This document shows, piece by piece, positions 8,501 to 17,424 of a stretch of 64,000 bases of DNA. The stretch lies in assembly GCF_013396335.1 (NCBI RefSeq), contig NZ_JABWSY010000019.1, positions 1 to 64,000 of the forward strand. The letters run 5' to 3'. Positions within the stretch are counted from its first letter, which is position 1; each line of letters opens with the position of its first letter. Source of the stretch: Bacillus sp. EB106-08-02-XG196 (GTDB lineage Bacteria; Bacillota; Bacilli; Bacillales; Cytobacillaceae). Made by a program: the position numbers and the translations under genes. The notes below the pieces were generated by a model. It was not told the DNA's origin. It saw only the letters and a program-made list of their open reading frames with translations, and searched no databases.

Positions 8501-8609
8501 CGTTTTCATCTCCTTCCAACAGACGCTCATGCACATCTACTATCCTATTTCATTGCAGCGGAACATCTTTATAAGACCATACTGAATACGTTACTCAGCT
8601 CAAGTCACA
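8501..8609 (-). promoter_or_regulatory. Candidate L19 leader (5' UTR of rplS)
   Basis: The predicted transcript start near 8609 leaves about 108 nt of untranslated RNA before rplS. A structured L19 leader, thought to be an autoregulatory element, is known from this position in Firmicutes. Here I can see a small hairpin (CTGAG/TTCAG) but have not confirmed the family fold. Assignment rests mainly on position. Confidence 0.45.
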
Positions 8610-8615
8610 AGTAGT

Positions 8616-8644
8616 ATCTTAACATAAAAGACAACTTCATGCAA
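8616..8644 (-). promoter_or_regulatory. Sigma-A promoter for rplS
   Basis: Minus-strand TTGCAT (8639-8644), 17-nt spacer and TAAGAT (8616-8621), with an extended -10 TG one base upstream. It overlaps the trmD-rplS junction, so rplS can be expressed apart from the upstream operon. Confidence 0.65.
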
Positions 8645-8647
8645 TAT

Positions 8648-9391
8648 CTACTCATATTCTTTTTTTATTTCATTCAGCCATTTTTCCTGTTCCTTGCTTA
8701 ATTCTATTTTTTCTAATAGGTCTGGCCTCCTAAGGAGTGTTCGTCGTAAAGCTTCCTTGTTTCGCCATTCTTCAATTAATCGATGATTTCCTTGCAGGAG
8801 GACCTCTGGGACCTTCATTCCACGAAAGTCAGATGGTCTAGTATAATGCGGATGCTCCAAAAGACCCGTGCTGAAAGAATCTTTCATATGTGACTCTTCA
8901 TTTCCTAAGACCTCTGGTAAGAGACGAACGACACTATCAATCACAACCATCGCTCCAAGCTCTCCACCAGTTAACACATAATCACCGATTGATATTTCAT
9001 CACTTACCACATGTTCACGTATTCTCTCATCGTATCCCTCATAATGGCCGCATACGAAAATAAGATGTTTCTCTTTCGCTAATTCCTCTGCTAGCTTTTG
9101 ATCATACCGTTTTCCTTGAGGACAAAGCAGGATCACTCTTGAAGCATTACTTTCCGCTTGTTCCTTTAATGCTGAAACTGCATCAAAGAGAGGCTGCGGC
9201 TTTAAGACCATACCTGCCCCACCGCCATAGGGGTAGTCGTCTACGGTTTGATGTTTATTATCAGCATAGTCACGGAAATTGACAATATTATAGTGAACAG
9301 CAGCTTTTTCAGCAGCCTTATGTAAAATGGAATGCCCAAGCACTCCTGAGAACATCTCAGGAAATAACGTCAGTACATCTATTTTCATCAT
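8648..9391 (-). CDS. trmD: tRNA (guanine37-N1)-methyltransferase
   Basis: SPOUT-class, SAM-dependent enzyme that makes m1G37 next to the anticodon and prevents +1 frameshifting. The 247-aa protein has the N-terminal MKIDVLTLFPEMF, the trefoil-knot motifs CGHYEGYDERI and IGDYVLTGGELGAM, and a C-terminal helical domain. Two adjacent ATG codons are possible starts (9391 or 9388); the first overlaps the rimM stop as ATGA, which implies coupling. It sits in the conserved rpsP-khpA-ylqD-rimM-trmD-rplS order. Confidence 0.97.
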   Translation of the reverse strand: MMKIDVLTLFPEMFSGVLGHSILHKAAEKAAVHYNIVNFRDYADNKHQTVDDYPYGGGAGMVLKPQPLFDAVSALKEQAESNASRVILLCPQGKRYDQKLAEELAKEKHLIFVCGHYEGYDERIREHVVSDEISIGDYVLTGGELGAMVVIDSVVRLLPEVLGNEESHMKDSFSTGLLEHPHYTRPSDFRGMKVPEVLLQGNHRLIEEWRNKEALRRTLLRRPDLLEKIELSKEQEKWLNEIKKEYE

Positions 9392-9906
9392 GAAAGCAGC
9401 CCTTCCATTGGTTCAATTAAGATAACCTTTTCCTTCACATCCACTTTTTTCACAACATCCTCAATATAAGGAATCAATATTTCCTTGCCTGCAGGTGATT
9501 TAATTACCCATACGTCGTTAGCACCGGGAGATAATATCTCCATAACCTTACCAATTTCCTCACCGCCAGTTGTAGCAACCAAGCATCCGATAATTTCATG
9601 GTAATAATATTCATCTTCTTCAAGATTTCCAAGTTGGGATTCTGGCACCTTAATAATTCCGTCCCTAAACTTTTCAACCTCGTTGATATTTTCAAATCCC
9701 TCAAAGGTAAGTAAATTAAAATTTTTGTGACTTCGGTGGGTTTTTACCTTTAATTCAATCGGCTTACTAGATCCAGGCATAAACAAATACAATATATTCC
9801 CCACTTTATACCGTTGTTCTGGGAAATCAGTTTTAGAAATTACCCTTACTTCACCTCTGATTCCGTGTGTATTGACGATTTTACCAACATTAAACCATTT
9901 TTCCAT
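9388..9906 (-). CDS. rimM: Ribosome maturation factor RimM
   Basis: Helps assemble the head of the 30S subunit and binds S19. The 172-aa protein has the N-terminal RimM beta barrel (NVGKIVNTHGIRGEVRV, residues 5-21) and a C-terminal PRC-barrel domain starting at EDEYYYHEIIGC. The ATG at 9906 is 9 nt after GAGGTG; a GTG four codons earlier is part of that ribosome site. Its stop overlaps the trmD start. Confidence 0.96.
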   Translation of the reverse strand: MEKWFNVGKIVNTHGIRGEVRVISKTDFPEQRYKVGNILYLFMPGSSKPIELKVKTHRSHKNFNLLTFEGFENINEVEKFRDGIIKVPESQLGNLEEDEYYYHEIIGCLVATTGGEEIGKVMEILSPGANDVWVIKSPAGKEILIPYIEDVVKKVDVKEKVILIEPMEGLLS

Positions 9907-9920
9907 TCTTTTCGTCACCT

Positions 9921-10307
9921 CTATCTTATTTCCTCAATTATGCCGTCTTTTATAATAATGGTTGTTTGCTCCATTACTTCATCCCAATTGTCGCCCGCCT
10001 TTACTTCAACAAGGGCTTGTACTTCTTTTTGCTTTAATTCGCTGCCTAATGGTAGCATATGTAGTTGTTCAATTTGAAACTCATAAAGCTTTTCTTTATC
10101 ATGGCGTTTTTGCAGTTCTTTTTCAAAGTGACTCTTAAGTGCGCTCGATTGATACTTTTTGGCTTTTTCTAACTTTTTCAACTCAAATTGAAGCTGCTCA
10201 TATTCTTTTTGCATCTGTAGTTTGCCTGCAAAATATTTATCATGCAGCTTCTGTTTGCTTTGTTCCGTTAAGATTTGCTTCACGATAACAGTTTGAATCA
10301 GTTGCAT
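9921..10307 (-). CDS. ylqD: YlqD family protein of unknown function
   Basis: A 128-aa protein recognised by its position and resemblance to Bacillus YlqD; no catalytic motif is visible. Residues 15-90 are rich in Lys, Glu, Gln and Leu with heptad-like spacing (EKELQKRHDKEKLYEFQIEQL), which predicts a long coiled coil. The C-terminal 35 residues (GDNWDEVMEQTTIIIKDGIIEEI) look like a small beta-rich cap. It lies between khpA and rimM, so a role linked to ribosome assembly is a reasonable guess only. A terminator upstream separates it from khpA. Confidence 0.85.
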   Translation of the reverse strand: MQLIQTVIVKQILTEQSKQKLHDKYFAGKLQMQKEYEQLQFELKKLEKAKKYQSSALKSHFEKELQKRHDKEKLYEFQIEQLHMLPLGSELKQKEVQALVEVKAGDNWDEVMEQTTIIIKDGIIEEIR

Positions 10308-10344
10308 AAAATTGCTCCTCCTCCAAGCTTCTGTTTTTCTGATA

Positions 10345-10376
10345 GCAAAAAAGGGAGGAAATTCATTCCTCCCTTT
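10345..10376 (-). terminator. Terminator between khpA and ylqD
   Basis: Stem AAAGGGAGGAA with its complement (arms near 10351-10360 and 10366-10376, 5-nt loop) followed by a T-run on the minus strand. It should end or attenuate the rpsP-khpA transcript before ylqD. Confidence 0.85.
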
Positions 10377-10393
10377 CGTCTAGATGCAAAAAG

Positions 10394-10624
10394 CTATTCA
10401 CCAATTTCTAGAAAAATTTTCTTTTGTTGTGATGATCCTGCTGCATATACAACAGTCCTTATGGCCTTTGCAACACGCCCTTGCTTTCCAATCACCTTTC
10501 CCATATCTGTCTTATTCACAGTTAGATGAAAAGTGATTCGTTGATCATCTTCGTTGACATTAACCTGAACATCTTCTGGAAAATCAACAAGGGGCTTAAC
10601 AATCGTTTCAATTAATTGCTTCAT
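10394..10624 (-). CDS. khpA: KH-domain RNA-binding protein KhpA (YlqC)
   Basis: Small RNA-binding protein that, with KhpB/Jag, influences cell length and translation in Firmicutes. The 76-aa sequence is essentially one KH domain with the GxxG loop at IGKQGR (45-50). The start codon lies 5 bp after the rpsP stop and has no strong ribosome site, which suggests translation coupled to rpsP. The gene ends before a strong terminator. Confidence 0.93.
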   Translation of the reverse strand: MKQLIETIVKPLVDFPEDVQVNVNEDDQRITFHLTVNKTDMGKVIGKQGRVAKAIRTVVYAAGSSQQKKIFLEIGE

Positions 10625-10629
10625 AGTAG

Positions 10630-10902
10630 TTACTTGCTGTGCTTAGCATTATGGAATTTTTCCATGATGCCTTGGTTTGAGAAAAGGTTACGAACTGTAT
10701 CAGATGGTTTAGCACCGTCTTGTAACCATTTAAGAGCCAAATCTTCGTTGATTTGGATTGCAGCTGGCTGCGCAACTGGATTGTAAGTTCCAATCACTTC
10801 AATGTAACGTCCGTCACGAGGAGAACGAGAATCTGCTGCTACGATACGATAGAAAGGAGTCTTTTTAGCTCCCATACGCTTTAAACGAATTTTTACTGCC
10901 AT
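10630..10902 (-). CDS. rpsP: 30S ribosomal protein S16
   Basis: Early 30S assembly protein. The 90-aa sequence starts MAVKIRLKRMGAKKTPFYRIV and contains the RDGRYIEVIGTYNP block. The ATG at 10902 follows GGAGGTG by about 10 nt; the upstream extension of the frame is untranslated leader. It is the first gene of the rpsP-khpA unit, with its own promoter downstream of ffh. Confidence 0.98.
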   Translation of the reverse strand: MAVKIRLKRMGAKKTPFYRIVAADSRSPRDGRYIEVIGTYNPVAQPAAIQINEDLALKWLQDGAKPSDTVRNLFSNQGIMEKFHNAKHSK

Positions 10903-10941
10903 TTTAAATAAGCACCTCCGAATAGTTTCACACAAGATAGT

Positions 10942-10970
10942 ATATTATCAATTATTAATTCATTTGTAAA
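10942..10970 (-). promoter_or_regulatory. Sigma-A promoter for rpsP
   Basis: Minus strand TTTACA (10965-10970), 17-nt spacer, TAATAT (10942-10947) with an extended -10 TG. It lies between the ffh stop and rpsP and gives a leader of roughly 30 nt. Confidence 0.6.
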
Positions 10971-11010
10971 GTGTTTTTTCTTTACAGTAGTATTGCCAAT
11001 TTTTTCAATT

Positions 11011-12363
11011 TTAAAACGGTTTAAAAGGAAATTTAAATCCGCCTTTTTTCTTGCCCTTTTGCTGCATTCCTGTCATTTGTTTCATCATCTTCTTCATGTC
11101 CTCAAACTGTTTTAATAAACGGTTAACCTCAGGAACAGTTCTGCCGCTCCCTTTGGCAATCCTCTTTTTACGGTTTGAATTCAAGATCTCCGGATGTTCT
11201 TTTTCTGCTTTTGTCATTGATCGAATGATTGCTTCCACATGTGCAATTTGTTTTTCTTCGATTTGAACATTGTTCAAACCTTTAATTTTATTTGCACCAG
11301 GCATCATTTTTAATAGTTCATCAAGCGGCCCTAAATTACGGACTTGTCCCAGCTGCTCCAAAAAGTCATCAAGCGTAAAAGTAGCCGTCCGCATCTTTTG
11401 TTCAAGCTCTTTCGCCTTTTCCTCATCAACATTCGCCTGTGCTTTTTCTATTAGCGTTAAGACATCACCCATGCCAAGGATCCTTGAGGCCATGCGTTCG
11501 GGATGAAAAGGTTCAATTGCATCCATTTTTTCGCCTAAACCGACAAACTTAATCGGTGTTTGCGTAACAGCACGAATCGAAAGCGCAGCTCCTCCACGTG
11601 TGTCACCGTCAAGTTTCGTTAAGACTACCCCGGTCAAACCAAGCTGTTCATTAAAGCTTTGGGCAACATTAACGGCATCTTGACCAGTCATCGCATCCAC
11701 AACAAGGAAAATTTCGTCTGGTTTCGTAAGTTCTTTAATATCCTTCAGTTCACCCATTAATGCTTCATCGACATGCAAACGTCCAGCAGTATCAATAAGG
11801 ACGTAGTCATTATGATCTTCCTTTGCTTGCGCAATGGCTTGCTTTGCAATTTCGACCGGGCTAACTTGATCGCCAAGAGAAAATACAGGCATATCTAATT
11901 GTTTTCCCAGTGTTTGAAGCTGTTTAATGGCAGCAGGACGGTAAATATCAGCGGCTGCTAGCAGAGGCTTACGGTTGTACTTTTTACGAAGCAGGTTGGC
12001 AAGCTTTCCTGTAGTCGTCGTCTTACCGGCCCCCTGTAGCCCTACCATCATAATGACTGTTGGCGGACGATTAGAGGCAGCAATTTTGCTTTGTTCACCA
12101 CCCATTAACTCCGTTAATTCTTCATTAACGATCTTAATGATCTGCTGGCCTGGTGTTAAGCTTTTTAGTACTTCTTGTCCTACTGCACGTTCGCTGACTT
12201 TTTTTACAAAATCCTTGACGACCTTAAAGTTAACGTCAGCCTCGAGTAACGCAAGACGGACTTCACGCATCATTTCTTTTACATCCGCTTCCGTAACTTT
12301 ACCTTTTCCACGGATTTTTTGAATCGTATTCTGCAGTCGGTCGGCTAATCCTTCGAACGCCAT
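11011..12363 (-). CDS. ffh: Signal recognition particle protein Ffh (SRP54)
   Basis: GTPase that binds signal sequences and the scRNA and delivers nascent chains to FtsY. The 450-aa protein has the N domain (1-95), the G domain with P-loop GLQGAGKTT (108-116), DTAGRL and TKLDGDTRGG, and a methionine-rich M domain ending in MKKMMKQMTGMQQKGKKKGG. It follows ylxM by 12 bp, and ftsY lies just beyond. No T-rich terminator was seen after it. Confidence 0.98.
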   Translation of the reverse strand: MAFEGLADRLQNTIQKIRGKGKVTEADVKEMMREVRLALLEADVNFKVVKDFVKKVSERAVGQEVLKSLTPGQQIIKIVNEELTELMGGEQSKIAASNRPPTVIMMVGLQGAGKTTTTGKLANLLRKKYNRKPLLAAADIYRPAAIKQLQTLGKQLDMPVFSLGDQVSPVEIAKQAIAQAKEDHNDYVLIDTAGRLHVDEALMGELKDIKELTKPDEIFLVVDAMTGQDAVNVAQSFNEQLGLTGVVLTKLDGDTRGGAALSIRAVTQTPIKFVGLGEKMDAIEPFHPERMASRILGMGDVLTLIEKAQANVDEEKAKELEQKMRTATFTLDDFLEQLGQVRNLGPLDELLKMMPGANKIKGLNNVQIEEKQIAHVEAIIRSMTKAEKEHPEILNSNRKKRIAKGSGRTVPEVNRLLKQFEDMKKMMKQMTGMQQKGKKKGGFKFPFKPF

Positions 12364-12375
12364 TCATGCCGCCTC

Positions 12376-12708
12376 CTAATCTAATTTCTCAAGCTCGGCA
12401 ACCATTTCCATCATCGCCTGCTTTGAAGGGTGTTCTTCGTTAAGCACTTCTTTTACATGCCTTAATAACTTGCTGCGCTCTTGAAATTTCTGAAATAGTA
12501 ATAGCTTTTCTTCATACTCCTCAAGCATAGCTTCCGTACGTTTGATGTTATCATAGACAGCCTGACGGCTTACATCGTACTCTTCAGCGATTTCTCCAAG
12601 TGAGTAATCATCTAAATAATAGAGGGACATATAGCTTTGCTGCTTTGGTGTTAACAACGAATAATAGAAATCATAGAGATAATTTATTCGCGTTGTCTTT
12701 TCAAGCAT
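12376..12708 (-). CDS. ylxM: YlxM, HTH protein associated with Ffh
   Basis: A 110-aa helix-turn-helix protein (SLGEIAEEYDVSRQAVYDNIKRTE, about 40-63) with a coiled-coil C-terminus. Members are cotranscribed with ffh, and in streptococci YlxM modulates SRP activity. The ATG at 12708 is 6 nt after GGGAGGT; an in-frame ATG two codons earlier abuts that site. A TTGACA promoter lies directly upstream, so ylxM-ffh can be transcribed apart from ftsY. Confidence 0.92.
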   Translation of the reverse strand: MLEKTTRINYLYDFYYSLLTPKQQSYMSLYYLDDYSLGEIAEEYDVSRQAVYDNIKRTEAMLEEYEEKLLLFQKFQERSKLLRHVKEVLNEEHPSKQAMMEMVAELEKLD

Positions 12709-12749
12709 GCGCATACCTCCCTTGTTAAGTGAAAAGCCTTTACAAATGT

Positions 12750-12778
12750 AGTTTACACAGTCATACACAGTCTGTCAA
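12750..12778 (-). promoter_or_regulatory. Sigma-A promoter for ylxM-ffh
   Basis: Minus-strand TTGACA (12773-12778), exact 17-nt spacer and TAAACT (12750-12755). The spacer and -10 region contain a tandem GACTGTGTAT / GACTGTGTA repeat. It lies just after the ftsY stop. Confidence 0.7.
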
Positions 12779-12793
12779 GAAAATATCTTTACA

Positions 12794-13783
12794 TCAATTT
12801 ACAGCATTATCCACTTGATCAGCGAATAAACCATATACATATTGCTCTGCGTTAAATTCCTGAAGATCATCCATTTTTTCACCAAGACCTACGTACTTTA
12901 CAGGAATCTTCAATTCATTTCGAATGGCCAAAACAATACCGCCCTTTGCTGTCCCATCCAATTTTGAAAGAACAATCCCACTCACATTCGTGACCTCTTT
13001 GAAGGTTTTTGCCTGAATGAGCGCATTTTGACCAGTGGTTGCATCTAATACAAGCAGGACTTCGTGTGGTGCACCTGGTACCTCCCGTTCGATTACCCGT
13101 TTGACCTTTTCAAGTTCTTTCATCAAGTTAACTTTATTTTGTAAGCGCCCCGCTGTATCACAAATCAATATGTCCACTTTCCTCGACTTAGCAGCCTTTA
13201 TCGCATCAAACATTACCGCAGCCGGATCAGAACCTTCTGCCTGTTTAATAACATCAACGCCGACTCTTTCTCCCCATACCTCTAACTGTTCGATCGCACC
13301 AGCACGGAAAGTATCACCAGCGGCTAATAGAACTGATTTCCCTTCACTTTTAAACTTATGACCAAGTTTTCCGATTGTCGTTGTTTTTCCTACACCATTA
13401 ACACCAACAAATAAGATAACAGTAAGCCCATCCTCTTGAATATTCAATTTGGATGATTGCTCCTCACCAGCATTGTAAATTTCGACTAACTTCTCCGAAA
13501 TAACACTTTGAACTTCCCCTGGGTCTTGTATATTTTGGCGTTTGACTTCCATCTTCAACTCTTCAATTAGTTTCATGACTGTATCGAAGCCTACATCTGC
13601 TTGTATTAAGATTTCTTCTAATTCCTCGAAGAAATCTTCATCCACTTTGCGGTACCTTGCAACAAGGTCATTCACTTTTCCAGAGAAGTTATTTCTTGTT
13701 TTCGAAAGACCATCTTTAAATTTTTCTGTAACACTTTCCGTTTGTTTCGTGATTTTCTCTTTTAATTTTTTAAAAAAACTCAC
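12794..13783 (-). CDS. ftsY: SRP receptor FtsY
   Basis: Membrane-associated GTPase that docks Ffh-ribosome complexes at the translocon. The 329-aa protein has a short charged N-terminal region, an N domain, and a G domain with P-loop GVNGVGKTT (127-135), DTAGRL and SKLDGTAKGG. It lacks the long acidic extension of enterobacterial FtsY, as usual in Bacillus. It starts with GTG at 13783 and follows smc by 20 bp, forming the rnc-smc-ftsY operon. Confidence 0.98.
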   Translation of the reverse strand: MSFFKKLKEKITKQTESVTEKFKDGLSKTRNNFSGKVNDLVARYRKVDEDFFEELEEILIQADVGFDTVMKLIEELKMEVKRQNIQDPGEVQSVISEKLVEIYNAGEEQSSKLNIQEDGLTVILFVGVNGVGKTTTIGKLGHKFKSEGKSVLLAAGDTFRAGAIEQLEVWGERVGVDVIKQAEGSDPAAVMFDAIKAAKSRKVDILICDTAGRLQNKVNLMKELEKVKRVIEREVPGAPHEVLLVLDATTGQNALIQAKTFKEVTNVSGIVLSKLDGTAKGGIVLAIRNELKIPVKYVGLGEKMDDLQEFNAEQYVYGLFADQVDNAVN

Positions 13784-13803
13784 CTTTCTTCACTTCCTAT
13801 CCT

Positions 13804-16800
13804 TTAAGTTTCGACAAGCTCCTTCGTATCCTCAAGTCGGACAGAAACAAGCTTTGAGACACCTGATTCCTGCATGGTTACACCGTATAAAACATCTGCT
13901 TCTTCCATTGTTCCTTTTCTGTGAGTGATGACAATAAACTGGGTTTCTTCACTAAAACTCTTTAAATATTGACTAAATCTAAAAACGTTTGCTTCATCAA
14001 GAGCTGCTTCCACCTCGTCTAAAATGCAAAATGGAACTGGGCGGACTTTTAAAATGGAAAATAGCAAAGCAATGGCTGTTAATGCTCTCTCACCACCCGA
14101 TAATAATCCAAGATTTTGCAGTTTTTTACCAGGCGGCTGTGCAACGATTTCTACTCCCGTATTTAATAAGTCCTCCGGCTGCGTAAGTTTTAAATCTGCT
14201 CTTCCGCCGCCAAATAATGCGCGGAACACAGGTTCAAAATGCTCACGAATTCCAGTAAAGGTCTGTTCAAAACGTTTTTTCATTTCTATATCCATTTCAT
14301 CAATAACCTGATAAAGAGTATCCTTCGCCTCTTGAAGGTCGTTCTTTTGTTCAGTCAGAAATTCATAACGTTCAAAAACTCTCTCATATTCTTCAATGGC
14401 TCCAATATTCACACTGCCGAGTTCATCAATCGCCAGTTTTATCAGCTTTACTTTTTTCCTAGCTTCTTCCACTTGCAAGGTTAGTGGATATTGTTCCTTT
14501 GCACCCTCAAAGGAAAGCAAATATTCTTCTCTAAGATGCGCAAGTTTGTTTTCAAGTTCAACGTCTAAACGATTAATCTTTACTTCTTCATCCTTTAAAA
14601 CTTCTACCATACCCTTATGAAGCCTCTTGATTTCCTTTGCTTCGAGCTCAGCATCTTCAAGGCCTGAAAGCATGTGGATACGTTCCTGCCTTCTTGAAGA
14701 TATAAGGGCAATCGTTTGTTCCTTATCCTGCTGCTTACGTTTTGCGGCAACTTCCAACTGTTCTTCACCGGATGTACTGCCTTCCATCTCAGAGGTTAGC
14801 AGCATCAAATCCTCTGTATAAAGAGCCAGCCTCTCTTCACTTTCGTTTAAATCTTCTACTATCAAAGCTAATCGTTCTTTTGTATTTACAAACTGCTCAT
14901 TTTTAGCTGCATACTCGACCTTTAAATCTGTTATTTCCTTTGTTAGTGTTTCTTTTGATGAGATATCATTTGTTTTTTGTTCTGTTAGTTTTGCAATTTG
15001 TTTATCTAAAGTTTCTAGCTTACCTTTAAAGCTAGTCATTGCTTCAAAGAGATCACTTTTACGATTGTTTAAGGATTTCTGTTCCTCTGTCAATTGGCCT
15101 TTTTCAAGATCATACATCGCCAAGCGATTATTAATATTCTTTTCATCGAATTCTGCTTCTCGGAGATCACCCTTTAACGTTTGTTCCTCTTGTCTTAATT
15201 CTTCTCCAAACTTTCGCATTGACTCTAGTTCTTGTTCTTGTGATTTAATATCTTGTTTTAAAGACTTAACCAAGTTTTCTAAACTAGAGGTTTTATCACT
15301 CATTACGATAATTTTTTCTTTCAACTCTTCAAGCTCGCCTTTTCTTGTCAATAAAGAGCTGGTTTTTTGCTTTTGTGCCCCGCCAGTCATCGAGCCTCCT
15401 GGGTTGACAATATCTCCATCCAACGTCACAAGTCGACAACGATACTGGAGGATTTTGGCCAGTTCGTTCGCGCCCTTTAAATCTTTCGTTATAACAACAT
15501 TACCTAAAAGACTACTGATGACCTCGGTATATTTTGGATCGAAGCTTACTAAATCGACGGCACTCCCCACCAATGATGGATGGTTTTGAATGGAGTGTTG
15601 TTGTGAGGACGACAACACTCTGCCTTTTATTACGCTTAATGGTAAAAAAGTAGCCCTGCCGAATGAATTTTGTTTTAAGAAGGTGATAGCTGTACGGGCA
15701 TTTTGTTCCGCATCCACGACGATATGCTGCAAGGCACCGCCTAATGCTGTTTCAATTGCTGTCTCGTATTCTTTTGGCACTTTGACTAGCTCAGCTACAG
15801 CTCCTTCAATCCCTGGAAGCTTATTTCCACGGGCTTTTAGTACTTCTTTTACCCCTTGAAAGAAACCTGAATAATCTTCTTCCAGCTCCTCAAGCATTTC
15901 TTTCCGTGATTTTGCCTGTTGAAGAATTTGATAGGCTTGATATAAGGTCTTTTCCTGCTTCTGATAATTGTTTTGAGCATTTTCAAGTTTTCGCTGCTTC
16001 TCCCTGAAACCCGTGACTTGATTTGATAGATTGCTTTGTACTTCATCTAGCGCTGATTGAATTTGTAACCTCTTCGTTTGAGAAACTTGTCTTTCCTCGA
16101 TGAATTTTACATTTTCAGAGTCAAGGCGAGTGCTCTTTATTTCCTGCTGCTCAAGCTGCTGGTCGATATATTTCAGCTCGTTTTTCGCTCCAGCTTGGTC
16201 ATTTATCAGTTCGATATATTCACTTTTTAAGGTTTCAATTTTTTCATCAATATTTTCCGTGAATAACGCTAATTTTACCTGTTTTTCTTTTAACAGATTT
16301 TGAAGAAAATTCACTTGTTGTGTCAGCTTTTTTACTAGTTCATCCTGTATATCTTTATTGCTTTTTAATTGAAAGATTTTATCCGTAAGTTCAGTAATAC
16401 TTTTTTCAAGCTGAGCTCTATTTTGAGAAGCATTTTTCTTACGTTCTTTTAATACTTCTTTCCTGCCTTCTAGCTTTTCTAATTCTTCACTAGCATGCAG
16501 GAGAACATTTTGCAAATCAGTAATTGACTCATCGAGCGCAGCTATTTGATTCCTTGTTTCTTCTATTTTTGCTTCCTTTATCTGTAACTTAGACGAAAGC
16601 TTAATTTCTTCTTGCTGGTGTTCTTCGAGCTGAGTTGAAAACCGGGTCCACTTTTGATGTAAATCTTCAATATCGTACACCGTTAAGGCTACTTCTATTT
16701 TTTCAAGCTCTTCTTTTTTCTCTAAGTAATCCATTGCCATTGAAGCCTGTATCTTTAATGGTTCAACTTGTCCTTCAAGTTCGTGTAGTATATCATTTAC

Positions 16801-17370
16801 TCGATTTAAATTATCCTGTGTTTCTATTAGTTTAGATTCTGCTTTTTTCTTACGATTTTTATATTTTAATACACCTGCAGCTTCTTCAAAGATTGTTCTT
16901 CGGTCCTCAGCCTTACTGTTGAGAATTTCTTCTACCTTCCCTTGGCTGATAATCGAGAACGCTTCTCTGCCAAGACCCGAGTCCATAAATAAATCAACAA
17001 TATCCTTTAATCTGCAAGGTTGTTTATTAATTAAATATTCACTATCCCCAGAACGGGTGACTCTTCTCGTTACACTTACTTCATTGTAATCAATTGATAA
17101 TCCTTCATCTTGATTATCAAGAGTCAGGGTCACTTCCGCATAATTTAACGGCTTTCTTGTATCGCTTCCCGCAAAAATGATATCTTCCATTTTAGAGCCT
17201 CTAAGTGATTTAGCAGATTGCTCACCCAATACCCAGCGAATTGCATCTGTTATATTACTTTTCCCACTTCCGTTTGGGCCGACTACAGCAGTGACTCCTT
17301 GAACAAAATCCACCCCAATACGATCTGCAAAAGATTTAAAGCCAATGATGTCCAACCGTTTTAAAAACAT
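13804..17370 (-). CDS. smc: Chromosome condensation/segregation protein SMC
   Basis: ATPase of the SMC-ScpAB condensin complex that aligns chromosome arms. The 1188-aa protein has Walker A GPNGSGKS (31-38), long coiled-coil arms either side of a hinge (about 500-650, with VGSAVDLV and GGSMTGG nearby), the ABC signature LLSGGERALTA and Walker B CILDEVEAALD near the C-terminus. Length agrees with the B. subtilis protein. It lies between rnc and ftsY. Confidence 0.98.
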   Translation of the reverse strand: MFLKRLDIIGFKSFADRIGVDFVQGVTAVVGPNGSGKSNITDAIRWVLGEQSAKSLRGSKMEDIIFAGSDTRKPLNYAEVTLTLDNQDEGLSIDYNEVSVTRRVTRSGDSEYLINKQPCRLKDIVDLFMDSGLGREAFSIISQGKVEEILNSKAEDRRTIFEEAAGVLKYKNRKKKAESKLIETQDNLNRVNDILHELEGQVEPLKIQASMAMDYLEKKEELEKIEVALTVYDIEDLHQKWTRFSTQLEEHQQEEIKLSSKLQIKEAKIEETRNQIAALDESITDLQNVLLHASEELEKLEGRKEVLKERKKNASQNRAQLEKSITELTDKIFQLKSNKDIQDELVKKLTQQVNFLQNLLKEKQVKLALFTENIDEKIETLKSEYIELINDQAGAKNELKYIDQQLEQQEIKSTRLDSENVKFIEERQVSQTKRLQIQSALDEVQSNLSNQVTGFREKQRKLENAQNNYQKQEKTLYQAYQILQQAKSRKEMLEELEEDYSGFFQGVKEVLKARGNKLPGIEGAVAELVKVPKEYETAIETALGGALQHIVVDAEQNARTAITFLKQNSFGRATFLPLSVIKGRVLSSSQQHSIQNHPSLVGSAVDLVSFDPKYTEVISSLLGNVVITKDLKGANELAKILQYRCRLVTLDGDIVNPGGSMTGGAQKQKTSSLLTRKGELEELKEKIIVMSDKTSSLENLVKSLKQDIKSQEQELESMRKFGEELRQEEQTLKGDLREAEFDEKNINNRLAMYDLEKGQLTEEQKSLNNRKSDLFEAMTSFKGKLETLDKQIAKLTEQKTNDISSKETLTKEITDLKVEYAAKNEQFVNTKERLALIVEDLNESEERLALYTEDLMLLTSEMEGSTSGEEQLEVAAKRKQQDKEQTIALISSRRQERIHMLSGLEDAELEAKEIKRLHKGMVEVLKDEEVKINRLDVELENKLAHLREEYLLSFEGAKEQYPLTLQVEEARKKVKLIKLAIDELGSVNIGAIEEYERVFERYEFLTEQKNDLQEAKDTLYQVIDEMDIEMKKRFEQTFTGIREHFEPVFRALFGGGRADLKLTQPEDLLNTGVEIVAQPPGKKLQNLGLLSGGERALTAIALLFSILKVRPVPFCILDEVEAALDEANVFRFSQYLKSFSEETQFIVITHRKGTMEEADVLYGVTMQESGVSKLVSVRLEDTKELVET

Positions 17371-17424
17371 ATCCTTATCCTCCCTAAAGCTTGGCCGGAA
17401 TCTTCCTTAGCATTCTTATGTTGT

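Noticed and set aside
15065..15589. Plus-strand open frame of about 170 codons opposite smc
   Set aside because: Ser/Phe/Leu-rich translation is typical of an antisense shadow of a coiled-coil gene; no start signal.
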